From: Congeria kusceri
Taxonomy: Eukaryota > Mollusca > Bivalvia > Myida > Dreissenidae
Reading direction: 5' to 3'
Length of the DNA: 64,000 bases
NCBI GenBank assembly: GCA_027627225.1
Contig: CM051038.1
Location: forward strand, 41,227,341 to 41,291,340
The notes under the pieces were generated by a model. That model was not told the origin of the DNA. It searched no databases and saw only the letters and a list, made by a program, of their open reading frames with translations. Below are positions 36,129 through 46,660 of the stretch, in pieces (position 1 is the stretch's first letter; every line of letters begins with the position of its first letter). A program made the position numbers and the translations under genes.

Positions 36129-36444
36129 GTTTGTTTGTTTGTTTGGATTTTTCGCCGTGTTTAACAGTATTTCAGTCATATCACGGCGGTCACTTAAACT
36201 ACTCACACTTTTTCTGGGCAAGTTTAGCCGATATAAGCGGTTCACCAGTACTAAGTTCACATACTTATACCAGTAACTGACAACTGCCCTACTTATATCA
36301 GAGCTACGGGGGGGGGGGGGGGGGATGGCCGTTGAAATTATTTCATAACCAATCCCCACACAAGTTATGTGGCAAGTCTGGGGATCGAACTCACCAACGC
36401 CGGATTCACAGTCCAGCGCTCTACCAACAGAGCTAGCCGGACCC
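36129..36444 (-). mobile_element. tRNA-derived SINE, near full length
   Basis: Read on the minus strand it starts with a tRNA-like head (36372-36444). This has a D-arm GCTCTGTTGGTAGAGC, an anticodon loop CTGTGAA (GTG, histidine-like) and a B-box GAGTTCGATCC. The T-stem and acceptor pairing are imperfect, so it is not a working tRNA gene. The body matches the plus-strand copy at 11942-12160. The tail is AAATCC followed by CAAA repeats. A run of 17 G (36308-36324, plus strand) interrupts the body where the other copy has CTCCCCCTACCTC. Internal A and B boxes give it a Pol III promoter. Confidence 0.75.
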
Positions 36445-37189
36445 GGCTATTAACGTAAGAACTGTACTTACAAAAGTATAAGAACTGTACTTTGTCAGAC
36501 CGTATATAAACTGATTTACAAATACATATTTCCTTTTTCGCAATGTTTTTATTTGAGTTATGTTTGTCGATCAGTTAATGGCAATTTAAATTAATAACTC
36601 CAACAGAGTGTGTTGAAACATCGCATCAATGTAAATATAACACGCAAGTTACAGTCAATGGACACTATGTTGTGCATGAATAATTCAATTTAATTGGTTA
36701 TTCTAAAGAACAAAAGCATCGCCTTTTTCTGTTTGTGTACTTAACACTCTACTGTTCATACATCCATGCTGCGTTCGGTCCTTTAATGAAAATGATAAGG
36801 AATTGTACACAGTTTCAAACTTAATTAATGACCAACATGTATATGGTTACATGCAAAATAGCACGAAAGCAGAATGTTTCCACAGTTATATGTATGCAAA
36901 TAAGAAACAATTACCAAAGCCTGCTAAGACATACAGTATGCACAAAGTCAATTACAAAAACACATAACAAAAACAAAGGCACCATTACCTAATATTATTA
37001 TAAAAATACAAACTTGAACTTTAATGTGTATTTTGCATTTATTGTGTATAAATATAAACAGCCGTTAAAATCGCCACTTAACATTTCAAAATTTGTTTAC
37101 ATTTAGCATTTATTTACCACAACTTGTGTTTACTTAATCCAAGTTCTATCTTTGTATAATTTTGACTTTTATGTCGTCATTCTGCGATG
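36445..37189. other. No gene recognised
   Basis: AT-rich spacer with no recognised exon or repeat. Confidence 0.4.
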
Positions 37190-37400
37190 ATTTTGATTGA
37201 GATTCCATGCTGTTTTTGAGAAGGACGTCCCATCGACAAATTAGTTTTATGTTGAACACACATGGCTTGTCGATATCGGCACGTCAAATACACAGGGCCT
37301 TGCGCTTGTTTGATTTGAAGAGGAGATACTTTAGTAATATTCACAGTCATTTTCTAGAGTTGATAACAACGGCTGACATATAGAAGTTTCATTCCAATTG
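37190..37400 (+). pseudogene. Integrase-core gene fragment, second copy (N-terminal part)
   Basis: From 37254 the frame reads MLNTHGLSISARQIHRALR then LFDLKRRYFSNIHS. The minus-strand pseudogene at 39451-41082 has MLNIHGLSISVRQIHRVLRS then LDMKRRDYSDIK, a clear paralogue with about 70-80% identity by eye over this stretch. The pattern fits the helix-turn-helix N-terminus of an animal integrase-core-domain protein family (HG..IS.R...R.L....L.RR). The frame closes at a TAG near 37380 and no catalytic part follows, so it is a fragment. The opposite orientation to the other copy, 3.6 kb away, suggests an inverted duplication or two insertions. Confidence 0.45.
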
Positions 37401-37499
37401 TGACTGTGGACAACTTTGTACTGGAAATACTGTTTTACAAATAGTTACATGTAGCAGGACTTTAATCTGTGTTTTATGTTTTCATACATATCAACTTAA

Positions 37500-37751
37500 T
37501 GTCTATATCAAATGGATCTGCTGCTGCTACCTTCCTGCAGCTAATGGCCTTCCTAACAGATGCCCACAATATACCTCCCTGCACAGGGGAATTACAGTCA
37601 ATTGCTACACAAGGAACTTGGGATATCTCGCCTTCCTCATGTGTCGACATGCTCCATGGATTTCTGTGTTCCCAGGGGACAAACACCAGAGAGCCTAATG
37701 GCACTAATGTTGACCTGCCTTAATGAATCTAGTGGATTTCTAAAACTCTAA
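37500..37751 (+). pseudogene. HECT-domain (E3 ubiquitin ligase-like) C-lobe remnant
   Basis: One frame gives AAATFLQLMAFLTDAHNIPPC. After a shift, the frame ending at the TAA at 37749-37751 gives LPHVSTCSMDFCVPRGQ...LMALMLTCLNESSGFLKL. The order LP.(V/A)STC...LP...L...L...AI.E..GF is the hallmark of the HECT C-lobe, whose Cys in STC carries ubiquitin. In intact relatives these blocks lie in one frame, and the region between them (GITVNCYTR) appears in the third frame, so at least two frameshifts separate them. Only the last ~80 residues are represented. HECT fragments are common in mollusc genomes and may travel with mobile elements. Assignment is by motif only. Confidence 0.45.
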
Positions 37752-38711
37752 CAAACTAAAATGAGACAAAATGAAAATGTAGCTTACCATATTGTGTCAC
37801 ACATATTACTTGATTGTACAGCAGTGCTCTTAAAATGAAAAGAGTAAAAGTTAAGTACAGTTATTCGAATGAGTCTGTGACAAGTATGAGAGTATTATTT
37901 CAAAACAAATCGATCATAATATGTTTTCTTTCTGAACAATTTTAACGAAAACAACAGAAACACTCCAAATTAGTCCATCGTTTAGCGTTACAAACACTTT
38001 ATAATTGTATTATTTTCAACTGCTAATTATTCATTAAAGAAACGGTATTTGCAGTATATTTCTTCGTCCGTAGTGTTATTTTACTCCTTTATATACACTT
38101 TTTTGTTTGTAGTGGAAAAATTGTCATTTCGTCAGTCTGTGAACAGGCCTCTTTAAATATGGAATTTCGTTCGCGAGCTTGTATTTTATGTACATTGTAT
38201 GTACATATTCACATTTTAGAGTTTTCACGTGAATTCATGTTTAATATGGTATATGTTTAATGTTCAGGTTTCAAAATTGTTCTCAGAACTGAATTATATG
38301 CATAACTCTGATTTCATGGCAACTGTTAATGTCTTGTTCAATAGCTTTGATATTTGCTATGTAGCATTATCTAGTTAACGTCTACCAAGATTATTCATAT
38401 AATATCACTTTATATATGGGTATGCATTAGCCGTGCCATTGGGTTACTTGATTTAAATGGATTTATTAAATTAGTAAAATTTTTAATGAATAGCTTAAGA
38501 TAATGAATGTATGTGTTTTGCAATTGTTGATCTTATTAACGACAAAGCAGATTCCGTAGCAACCAAGAGTGACCATAAAACTTGCCAAAGCAACAATTGA
38601 TTGTGTTTGCTTCCACTTTCTTCATTTGTTTCAGCACAATTGTTTCTAGCATAGTAACCATCAAAGCGATCAATCATTAGCTGCCATAGCCAGTTTTAGC
38701 TATGATGCTAA
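37752..38711. other. No gene recognised
   Basis: AT-rich spacer with no recognised feature. Confidence 0.4.
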
Positions 38712-39060
38712 GGCCCCGTGTTCACAAAACAAGTTGAGCCTGATTTTCCGGTTCAAGATGAACGTGAGCCAGATATTTCAGAATCAGGCTCCAAAATGAA
38801 GATCACTAAAACCAAGATCAATTTTCATTTTTGGTCAGATATATATTATAAACGGGTATGAACTCTTATTGGTGTACATTCGCTATCGGGTATGAAGATT
38901 TTAGTAAAAAAATAACAAAACTCATATTATTTAATCAAATAGAAAATGTATTTCGAAAATGAAATATGTTTGATATTCCGCTATGTTGAGCTGTAAGATC
39001 AAGATCAGCTAAGACTGATCCTGATCCTGTAGTTAATCCTTTGTGAACATGGGATCAGGT
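38712..39060. mobile_element. MITE with GTGTTCACAAAA ends
   Basis: The left tip GGCCCCGTGTTCACAAAACA is mirrored by TTTGTGAACATGGGATCAGG at the right. Subterminal blocks GAGCCTGATTTTCCGG and ATCCTGATCCTG are also partly mirrored. The interior is AT-rich. A fragment ending GGGTCATCATGTCCCTCTTG (39055-39092), resembling the 3' end of the 12449-13461 repeat type, directly follows. Confidence 0.55.
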
Positions 39061-39092
39061 GAGCAACATAGGGTCATCATGTCCCTCTTGTT

Positions 39093-39450
39093 TAATATTA
39101 TTAACATTTGTACAAGTATTATTAAAATTTGGCCGCTCCGTGTTGAGAAAATGCGCGCAATGAATATGTTGAAAACTTAATTTGGCTTTGTTTCAACCTG
39201 GCTGTATCTGAGGCCATCGATGCATGCAGTTTTGAAAAAATCAAAGTTTGAAACGATATGTTTGGTTTGCTTCTTTCTGGTTTGTTGGAACTGCCAAGCA
39301 GTTTTTAATACCGTTTTATTCAGATATGGTAATATGAGTTGCACAAAACATTAAAGCATATTAAACATTCTGATGAATCTTCCTCATATATGCCTGCAGA
39401 GAGCTAATGCCTATTGTCTGTTGTATTCGGGTAAGAAAGGCCATCTTCTG
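39093..39450. other. No gene recognised
   Basis: AT-rich sequence downstream of the integrase-core pseudogene. Confidence 0.4.
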
Positions 39451-41082
39451 CTATGGCCCGAGAGAAAAAGGATCATACAGATCCGAGTCACAGCACTCTA
39501 GCGAACGGAACGTTACTTGTGCCCGAGCGACATGTATGTCATCCTGGAGAACATTGCACATGTAGTTATGGCTCCCCCGCAGGTCCGCATGATTGAACAT
39601 TTGGTTAGGCTGGCAATGTGGTGCATTTGAGTTTCGTGACCGTCTGATGGAGTGATTGTTCCACAGTTTCGTTGCCACAAAGACTGATTATGAATTCAGT
39701 ATAAATGAATAACACATGTCCGTCTATTTTAATTTTTCAGCAGAATTGACCAGTAGATACTTGTCAGTCAAGAAATGAGTTGACCAATTATGGATTTATA
39801 TTTCAGTGGTAATTAAAAGAACATGGTTGCATAATCCAATCGATTTCCTTCAAATGCTTGGACAAGCAACCTTGGACAAACAAAAAGACTGAGCGATCTA
39901 GGTTCGTCTACTGATTATATTCTTTATGAGCGGCTTAACGTGAGTCGGAACCTTAGACAGTAAGGAAAATATATTTTCCGTTTTTAGACCGATTCTTATA
40001 AAACTAGGGAACTGCATAGGAAATTAATAATGTCAATACGTAACGTTACATTACATACAGCGTGCCACAAACGTTTTAATTAATAAGACAATTTTAATTT
40101 TCGAGAAAATTATTTAAATTAGGCAATTGTAATTTTTTCGACAAAATTATTTAAATGTATAGGAAACATTTAATGTATAATTGCAGATGCACCCGTTACT
40201 GCTTTAGTTCATCATAACCATCACTGTGCCATATGAAGTTTGGGCCAGCAGCGAAGTATGACCGTCTAACAAATCTGTGGGCAGTTCTTTGCATAACCAC
40301 TGAACATAAAAAGTTATCAGAATCCAGTTATGATAGATGATATACGCACCTGATGTCAGATGTTACCTTATTTGTGCTAAAGTAAATAGTTTGTGTTAAT
40401 ATTATCATTGTTTTTGTCACATAAACCGAGACTACCATATTCGCAAAAGAGAAGCTTTTCTTTAACGACTTCTTAAGGACCAAAACTCCATCATTATCAG
40501 TTTAGCCATGTGTGATATGGAAAAAGCGTTACCATTGAAATGCCCGCTAAATCCATGCTACGCTTAATATTGTTTTAATCCTAACGTTTAAGCCAACTTC
40601 CTAAAAAAATGTGCCTAACATGGAAACCACAAATTTTGTTTTAATATGTTAGTAAACTAGTAACACAAAACAACATTTTTGTTCCGGTATAGATCACGTT
40701 GTCACGAACACAAAAATCAACTGCTCATACTTACTGAAATTAAGCTGTTATTAGTTAATTAAAAAATCGTTTTGATACCCAAATAAATTTCTGGGTCACA
40801 TGTTCGAAGAATATTGTGCACATCACGAGTCCGTACCTTCAGTCCGTTTGCCAAATATCGCTGCCTAAATATATTCTCTAGCCGTGTTGGCCACCCGACT
40901 GTTCGAGTTTGTTGATAATAAAATCTATCACTGTCTTAATGTCACTATAGTCTCTCCTCTTCATATCTAACGAGCGCAGGACCCTGTGGATTTGACGTAC
41001 CGATATCGACAAGCCATGTATGTTCAACATAGGAAAGTGCTTCGCGAAAATATCTTACAACATCATCATTTCTGTCGGCCAT
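39451..41082 (-). pseudogene. Decayed spliced integrase-core-domain gene
   Basis: Three separated minus-strand pieces fit one protein family in the right order. Piece 1 (41082-40779) starts MADRNDDVVRYFREALSYVE. After a shift it reads MLNIHGLSISVRQIHRVLRS, TVIDFIINKLEQSGGQHG and, after a stop and another shift, ANGLKVRTRDVHNILRTCDP. Piece 2 (40299-40200) reads AHRFVRRSYFAAGPNFIWHS then DGYDELK, the block around the first catalytic Asp, bounded by TTCAG and a GTAACG donor. Piece 3 (39683-39451) reads VATKLWNNHSIRRSRNSNAP and GSHNYMCNVLQDDIHVA to a TAG, the usual C-terminal block. The middle catalytic exons are missing. The ends of pieces 1 and 2 fit a phase-1 splice (TTGG|GTATC to CAG|TGG). 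Frameshifts, a stop and the missing core show it is inactive. Whether it was a host gene or a transposon gene is unknown. Confidence 0.55.
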
Positions 41083-41111
41083 GATTATCATAAAAACAAA
41101 TTTTGATTGGT

Positions 41112-41246
41112 TCTCTAACTCGTGGGAACGAGTTACACTGTCGAGGGAACGAGATATTAACTCGTTCGCTCGACTTAGTATCTCGTTCCCTCCACTTAGT
41201 ATCTCGTTCCCGCGATTTAATATCTCGTGGGAACGAGATATAAAAA
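41112..41246. repeat. GGGAACGAGAT inverted and direct repeat cluster
   Basis: The phrase CG.GGGAACGAGAT or its complement ATCTCGTTCCC.CG occurs about six times with TACT, TATT or TTAG linkers. The first half runs in one direction (TCGTGGGAACGAG, TCGAGGGAACGAGATATTAA) and the second in the other (CTTAGTATCTCGTTCCCTCC). The cluster is therefore an imperfect palindrome of short repeats. It lies immediately upstream of the integrase-core pseudogene. Confidence 0.7.
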
Positions 41247-41936
41247 GAGTAGTGCATGTCACCTCTGTGCCACCGTAGATATCATTACAAAACATTGAAA
41301 TCTTTTTATTTTACTATTCCGTGTTATTATAACTCTTTATTTTCAGAAACGTCCCCGTAGATTTTTAAGCTATATGTTGAAGGTTTTCGGTGGCTAAATG
41401 ACATAATACTTCGAAACTAAGGCGTAAAAAAATATGTTCGTTTCAGGTTACATGTCCAGACAAATTAGGGTAGGTAGGAAGGGAATTATTTTTTTTATTA
41501 TTTTTATTTGTTTGGTAAATATTTAAATTTAAGATTCTTAAACTAAAAGAATATTCAAAACATGTCGCTTATATCATAAACCATTATTTTGAAGTGGATG
41601 CTATAAAAACAAAACACTTATTTAGAAAGAAAAACATTTAATTATTGGAAAAAGGAAAATAAACAACACAATATCTGAACTACTCAGTAACATGTTCTAG
41701 GGTCGGGACTTTTTTTTAGGGTAGGTCGGTTAACCTGTAACAATAATATTAATTTAACGCCTAAATGTACATTTTTCCATTAGGATGATACTGTAATATA
41801 TATATTTTTTAGATTATTTTACTTCCATATTACATAAAAGGACTTTTATTATTTATATAACGTATCCCTTGAGAAAACGGTACATATAATGCTTTCTGAT
41901 AATTGAGTTTGCATGCGACAAAGCCTTCCTTTAAGA
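41247..41936. other. No gene recognised
   Basis: AT-rich sequence with several T- and A-runs; no exon recognised. Confidence 0.4.
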
Positions 41937-42104
41937 TATAACACTGGTCACTAGAGGTTGTGACACATACTTGTTGTCACTTTATTTAAGAGCATCCAGA
42001 ATATTATTGCAAACTATGGATCCATAGTTTGCAATAATATTCTGGATGGTCTTAAATAAAGTGACAACAAGTATGTGTCACAACCTCTAGTGACCAGTGT
42101 TATA
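41937..42104. repeat. 168-bp spacerless near-perfect palindrome
   Basis: Each arm is 84 bp. The centre is ACTATGGATCCATAGT with no spacer at 42020/42021. Comparing arms base by base I find one mismatch (AAGAGCATCC against AAGACCATCC). The outer ends read TATAACACTGGTCACTAGAG and its mirror. TA at both ends could mark a TA target site, in which case the tip would be ACACTGGTCACTAGAGG as in a fold-back Tc1/mariner-type MITE. It would extrude as a cruciform or fold as one long hairpin. Confidence 0.95.
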
Positions 42105-42575
42105 ACAAGGTATACAGTTGTTGAAATATTGTTTACAAACATAATGTTTACGGTAAGAAGGCGTAACCGGCGCAATAGAAAATGTATTTGATTTAGATAT
42201 GTAGATTTATTTCTGCATAAAATGTATACATGCCAGAAAAAAAACATACAAACGATTATACAAGTCAAATGTATGAATACAAATCCATGTCATCAACCTT
42301 ATATTGCAAAGGATGACACAAAAATAGATAGAAAATCTCTTATTTCCATTGTGGTCCTAAATATAGTGTTATTAAACGGAAAACGACGTACTTGTCATGA
42401 AATAAGAACAACAACAGCAACAACGACAACAAAAACTAACATTTTAAGTATGATTTATTTGTGCAAAACATAATACATTTTAAGTTTTTCTTAAAGAGTA
42501 TGTTTGTTTTGTATTAGGAGAAGTGACTCACATTTTAGTTGGGTTTTGCGAAATCGGTAACATATGGCGTGTGAT
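42105..42575. other. No gene recognised
   Basis: AT-rich spacer with a short ACAACAACAGCAACAACGAC-like run near 42409-42430. Confidence 0.4.
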
Positions 42576-43128
42576 TTCTGGTCATCGATTTGCTTGTGAA
42601 AGCCAACTGATAAAGAACGTCTTTTAACACTGATAGCTAGATTGTGGAACATATTTCTGGTCATCGATTTGCTTGTGAAAGCCAACTGATAAAGAACGTC
42701 TTTTACCACTGATAACTAGATTGTGGAACATATTTCTGGTGATCGACTTGCTTGTGAAAGCCAACTGATAAAGAACGTCTTTTAACACTGATAACTAGAT
42801 TGTGGAACATATTTCTGGTCATCGATTTGTTTGTGAAAGCCAACTGATAAAGAACGTCTTTTAACACTGATAACTAGCTTGTGGAACATATTTCTGGTCA
42901 TCGATTTGCTTGTGAAAGCCAACTGATAAAGAACGTCTTTTAACACTGATAACTAGATTGTGGAACATATTTCTGGTCATCGATTTGCTTGTGAAAGCCA
43001 ACTGACAAAGAACGTCTTTTAACACTGATAACTAGATTGTGGAACATATTTCTGGCCATCGATTTGCTTGTGAAAGCCAACTGATAAAGAACGTCTTTTC
43101 ACACTTATAACTAGATTGTGGAACATAT
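42576..43128. repeat. 79-bp tandem array, 7 copies
   Basis: Units begin TTCTGGTCATCGATTTGCTT and contain GTGAAAGCCAACTGATAAAG, AACGTCTTTTAACACTGATA and ACTAGATTGTGGAACATAT. They start at 42576, 42655, 42734 and so on with a constant 79-bp spacing. A few substitutions mark individual units. Confidence 0.92.
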
Positions 43129-43397
43129 TTAAGACCATCGTGACCATTTATGGCAAGCTATTCAGTTGACTGCAAGGAAAGATGGGAAGGTATTTGAAAT
43201 AAAACATAACAAGATCTACGTTTGTTCACGTATTTTACATTTGATGGATATACGGACAGCATATTGAGTTATGAGAGCTGAATTAGTAAAATTCCTTTCT
43301 AACTGATCCTTTACATTACCCGGACGACGTCCATGCACTGTATATGCAACACGCCTCTGAAACAAATTAGACTATATTAAACAGTGTGCGTTAAATC
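43129..43397. other. Spacer between array and transposon
   Basis: Short sequence with no recognised feature, ending at the TTA target site of the Harbinger element. Confidence 0.4.
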
Positions 43398-43400
43398 TTA

Positions 43401-43436
43401 AGGCCCGGTCACACAGCGATTTACGGCTTAATCACG
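43401..43436 (+). repeat. Harbinger left terminal inverted repeat
   Basis: Starts AGGCCCGGTCACACAGCG and ends ACGGCTTAATCACG. It pairs with 49245-49280 over 36 bp; the two mismatches are next to each other (GATTTACGG against GCATTACGG). Confidence 0.92.
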
Positions 43437-43992
43437 GCCACAACTCGTCAAAAATTGATCTCCCGTGAAGCAGACGATGTTGTTCGCGTTGATGTCGAGT
43501 TTAAGGCGAGCTAAAGTCGATGTTCAGACGTGGCAGGACGCGGGGAAAATTCGGAACGGCGTTGGACGCGGAAAAAAGTTTTGAACTGCTCAAAACTTTA
43601 TACCGCGGACAACCACGGGTGATACACGCGGTAAAGACGTGCAACACGCGTGAAACACACGTGATAATCCGTGTTCCGGCAGTGATTAAAACTTTGGAAG
43701 ACGCAGTAAGACGCGAAAGTTTAGCGGGCTGTCACGGGCAGAGCACGGTCATCGGACGGGTGTTACGCGTTGGTATCAAGGGAAATGGCGTGTGTTTTGC
43801 GGCTTATCACTGACAAGTGGGGTTTTCCGCGCACATAGCACTACCTAAGACCGTTTAAACGACGTCTCGAACAAGTGCTAAATACGAATGTTCACTGCCT
43901 AATCACGTCTGTATCACTTCTGATTTGCGGCATATAAATACAGCAATTTTCTTAGACTTTGGCACTCTCAGTCTAGATGTCAAGGGGTGAAC

Positions 43993-45294
43993 ATGAACCT
44001 TCAACGCCGTGATGTTCTCACCTTTATGCTCCAGCACCAGCAGAACCAACTGATACAGGCCCAACATATCCTTGCTAAGAGAAGTAGAAGGAGGAGGAGG
44101 AGGAGGGTGGTACGGAATATCTGGGTGCGTGACTGGATTGCGAGGAGACCTCAGCTGGGGCTTTACGACTGTCTCATGGTCGAGCTGCGTAACGAAGATC
44201 CAAGAGCCTTTCAGAACTTTATGAGGATGCCTCCTGCGATGTACGATGAAATTGTGCAGAGACTGACACCAGCCCTTACCAAGGAGACCTCCAACTGGAG
44301 AGCACCCCTTGCACCAGGACTCAAGGTTGCTATCACCCTGAGGCACCTTGCCTCTGGCTCCAAGTACCGTGAGATGCAATATGCCTGGAGGGTCCCCCAC
44401 AACACCATAAGTCTGGTGGTGCGTGAAGTCTGTGAGGCCATCGTCCACGAGTATGCTCATGAGATGCTCTCGCCGCCAGACACTGAGGCCCAGTGGCGCC
44501 AGTTAGCTGATGATTGGTACCACAGATGGAATTTTCCGCATGTGATTGGGGCTATAGATGGGAAGCATATTGCGTGTAAAGCTCCTGCCAACACTGGGTC
44601 CGACTTCTTCAACTATAAAGGCTTCTTCAGTGTTATCCTCCTAGCAGTCGTGTCTTCTGACTACAAGTTCCTGTGGATAGACGTAAGCGGCAAGGGGTCC
44701 TCCTCTGATGCCCACATCTACAATGAAAGTGAGTTCAAGGAGGGTCTGCAGAACAATGACATCGCGGGCTTCCCAGAGCCGGATCCGCTGCCAGGTGACA
44801 CACAGGATGTACCCTACTTCCTAGTAGGTGACGATGCGTTCGGACTACGGACCTACATGATGAAGCCCGACGCTAACAGGGACATGACCAGGGAGCAAAG
44901 GATATTTAACTAAAGACTGTCGCGGGCCAGACGGGTAGTTGAAAATACCTTCGGGATCCTCGCCAACAGATTTCAAGTTCTTCTGACTACTATGATGCAT
45001 AAAGCTGATACCGTCAGACTGCTGGTCAAGGCGTGCGTACTCCTTCACAACCTGATGAGAACACGTTACCCGGTGATGCAGAACAGGCTGTTGGACTGGG
45101 AGCGTCCAGATGGAGCCCTGGTGCTTGGTGCTTGGCGAGAAGGCAGGAACCTTGAAGACACGATGCCTGATAGAGTGCCAGGACCCAACAGAGATGTCAG
45201 GCTAGCCAAGGCCCAGAGGAACCTCATCATGCAGTGGTGTAACTCGCCCGCTGGAAGGGTGCCGTGGCAAGATGACATGCTCCTCCCCCATTAG
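43993..45294 (+). pseudogene. Harbinger transposase (HARBI1-like nuclease) with premature stop
   Basis: The first ATG in frame is 43993. Codons 1-306 run to a TAA at 44911-44913, and the same frame then continues for 126 further codons to a TAG at 45292-45294. Features in order: an Arg-rich stretch (RSRRRRRRR), a helix-turn-helix region (LRHLASGSKYREMQYAWRV), the first catalytic Asp in GAIDGKHI (codon 189), a second Asp in FLVGDDAFG (280/281), and beyond the stop the third acidic residue in RRVVENTFGILANRF (Glu, codon 317). Relatives usually have FNYRLSRARR at the broken site, so a Tyr codon has apparently become TAA. The encoded product would lack the catalytic Glu. The full frame of 432 residues is normal for the family. 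The enzyme would cut at the terminal repeats and insert at TWA sites. A poly(A) signal AATAAA lies at 45406-45411. Confidence 0.9.
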
Positions 45295-46660
45295 CTATGT
45301 TTATTGATCATGTTAGTTAGGGAAGCTGGAGCACTGATATGCAAATGTTGATGTAATTATGATGTTTGCTATATGTACTGTTGACATTACATGTTGTATT
45401 AAAGTAATAAATTGAAATGTAACCTGTGTTTGGCAGTTTTGACTTTAAATAGTAGATTGAAACTAAATTAAAACTCTAGATTATAGAAGTATTTAATTGT
45501 GAATTGGAATAAATAAACTTTTCATATATTACATTTAAATACAAAAAAATAAAGATAGCAAACATAAAAATATAAAGTACATATGAAATGAGCAGTTTGT
45601 ACATGTACACGTGCAATAAATCTAGAAACATTGTTTACTAGCATTTCACATTACTACTCAAATTTTGTTAAAGATGCCGGACCGGTAACTAAAGGTCAAG
45701 TTTGTTTACATGTATAATTTTAAACAATGAATTGACAATGCTTTGAATTTCCTTCAACATGTATAAAGCCAAAATGAAAACATTAAGGTTTTTCAAAAAC
45801 ATAGAGAAAATAAACATTTTCGGGAAAAAAGCTGCTAGATTTTATCTCATGTTTGTTTACATTTTGTGTGTGTTTTAATCAGTGGTATGAATAGGTTAAC
45901 TCATCAAATTATAGGTATAAGCGATCATAGCTCAGTGGTAGTGCTCGTCTCGTAACTCGGAGGTTATGGGTTCGAATCCCACCAAAGGCATGGAAATTTA
46001 TTTTGTTCTTGTATAATGAGACTCAAGAAATGTTTTGATAAACAACATAATCAACGTTTATATTTTGAAATAGGTCTCAATCAATCTTGTTGCATTGTTA
46101 TTCTATATTAGGTTGCAACATATAGTGGTATATTCATCCTAAAATAGTGATCTCGACTTACCGGTCCAGCATGACTGATCAAATTACCATGGGTATTATG
46201 TTGTTTTTGTTGAGCATGATGTAGGCGCTATAACAATAATTATACTACATGCTTAAGTTCTGTAAAGACGCCAATCATCAGTGGTATTCTGTAGAAATAT
46301 TATGACGCATAGAACATAATAATCGATTTTAACAAAGTAATCCTTAACAAATTCTGAGTAAAAATAATCTGATAAAGGAAGATTATTATTATTTTATTAG
46401 TTTATTATTTCTATGCTGTACTTCAGCTAATAACATCAAAAGCAAACATTAAAATTAGAGTCAAAGCAATTGAGATTTAGCACAAAGTATCATTCACAAA
46501 CATGTCATCATATGAATTAGAATTATTGAGCCAGATTGACCTGATCCTCGAAGAATATATTCACTTATATATATTATTCACGATATAAAGCTACGGCTGC
46601 AGTGGGTTCTCCTGTTCATCGCCTTGCTGCCGACCTTGCGGTTGGTCTAGAGAGGGCACA
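45295..46660. other. Intergenic zone of the Harbinger element
   Basis: AT-rich stretch between the convergent transposase and Myb-like genes. It holds the AATAAA at 45406-45411, the tRNA-like sequence at 45921-45990 and T/A-rich runs near 46386-46406 that may serve the minus-strand gene as poly(A) signals. No other feature. Confidence 0.5.
45921..45990 (+). ncRNA. tRNA-like sequence (degenerate, Thr-CGT-like loop)
   Basis: Contains an A-box-like TAGCTCAGTGGTAGTGC, a loop CTCGTAA and a very good B-box GGGTTCGAATCCCAC. The T-arm pairs in four of five positions, but the acceptor ends (GCGATCA against AAAGGCA) and the anticodon stem do not pair. It is therefore a pseudo-tRNA or the head of a SINE, not a functional tRNA gene. 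It sits between the two genes inside the transposon. Confidence 0.5.

Noticed and set aside
43520..43813. 97-codon plus-strand open frame near the left Harbinger end
   Set aside because: It lies in the GC-rich, repetitive subterminal zone with no family motif; the similarly rich right zone gives comparable spurious frames.
43903..44460. 185-codon minus-strand open frame
   Set aside because: It is antisense to the transposase, whose plus-strand frame carries the conserved DDE motifs.
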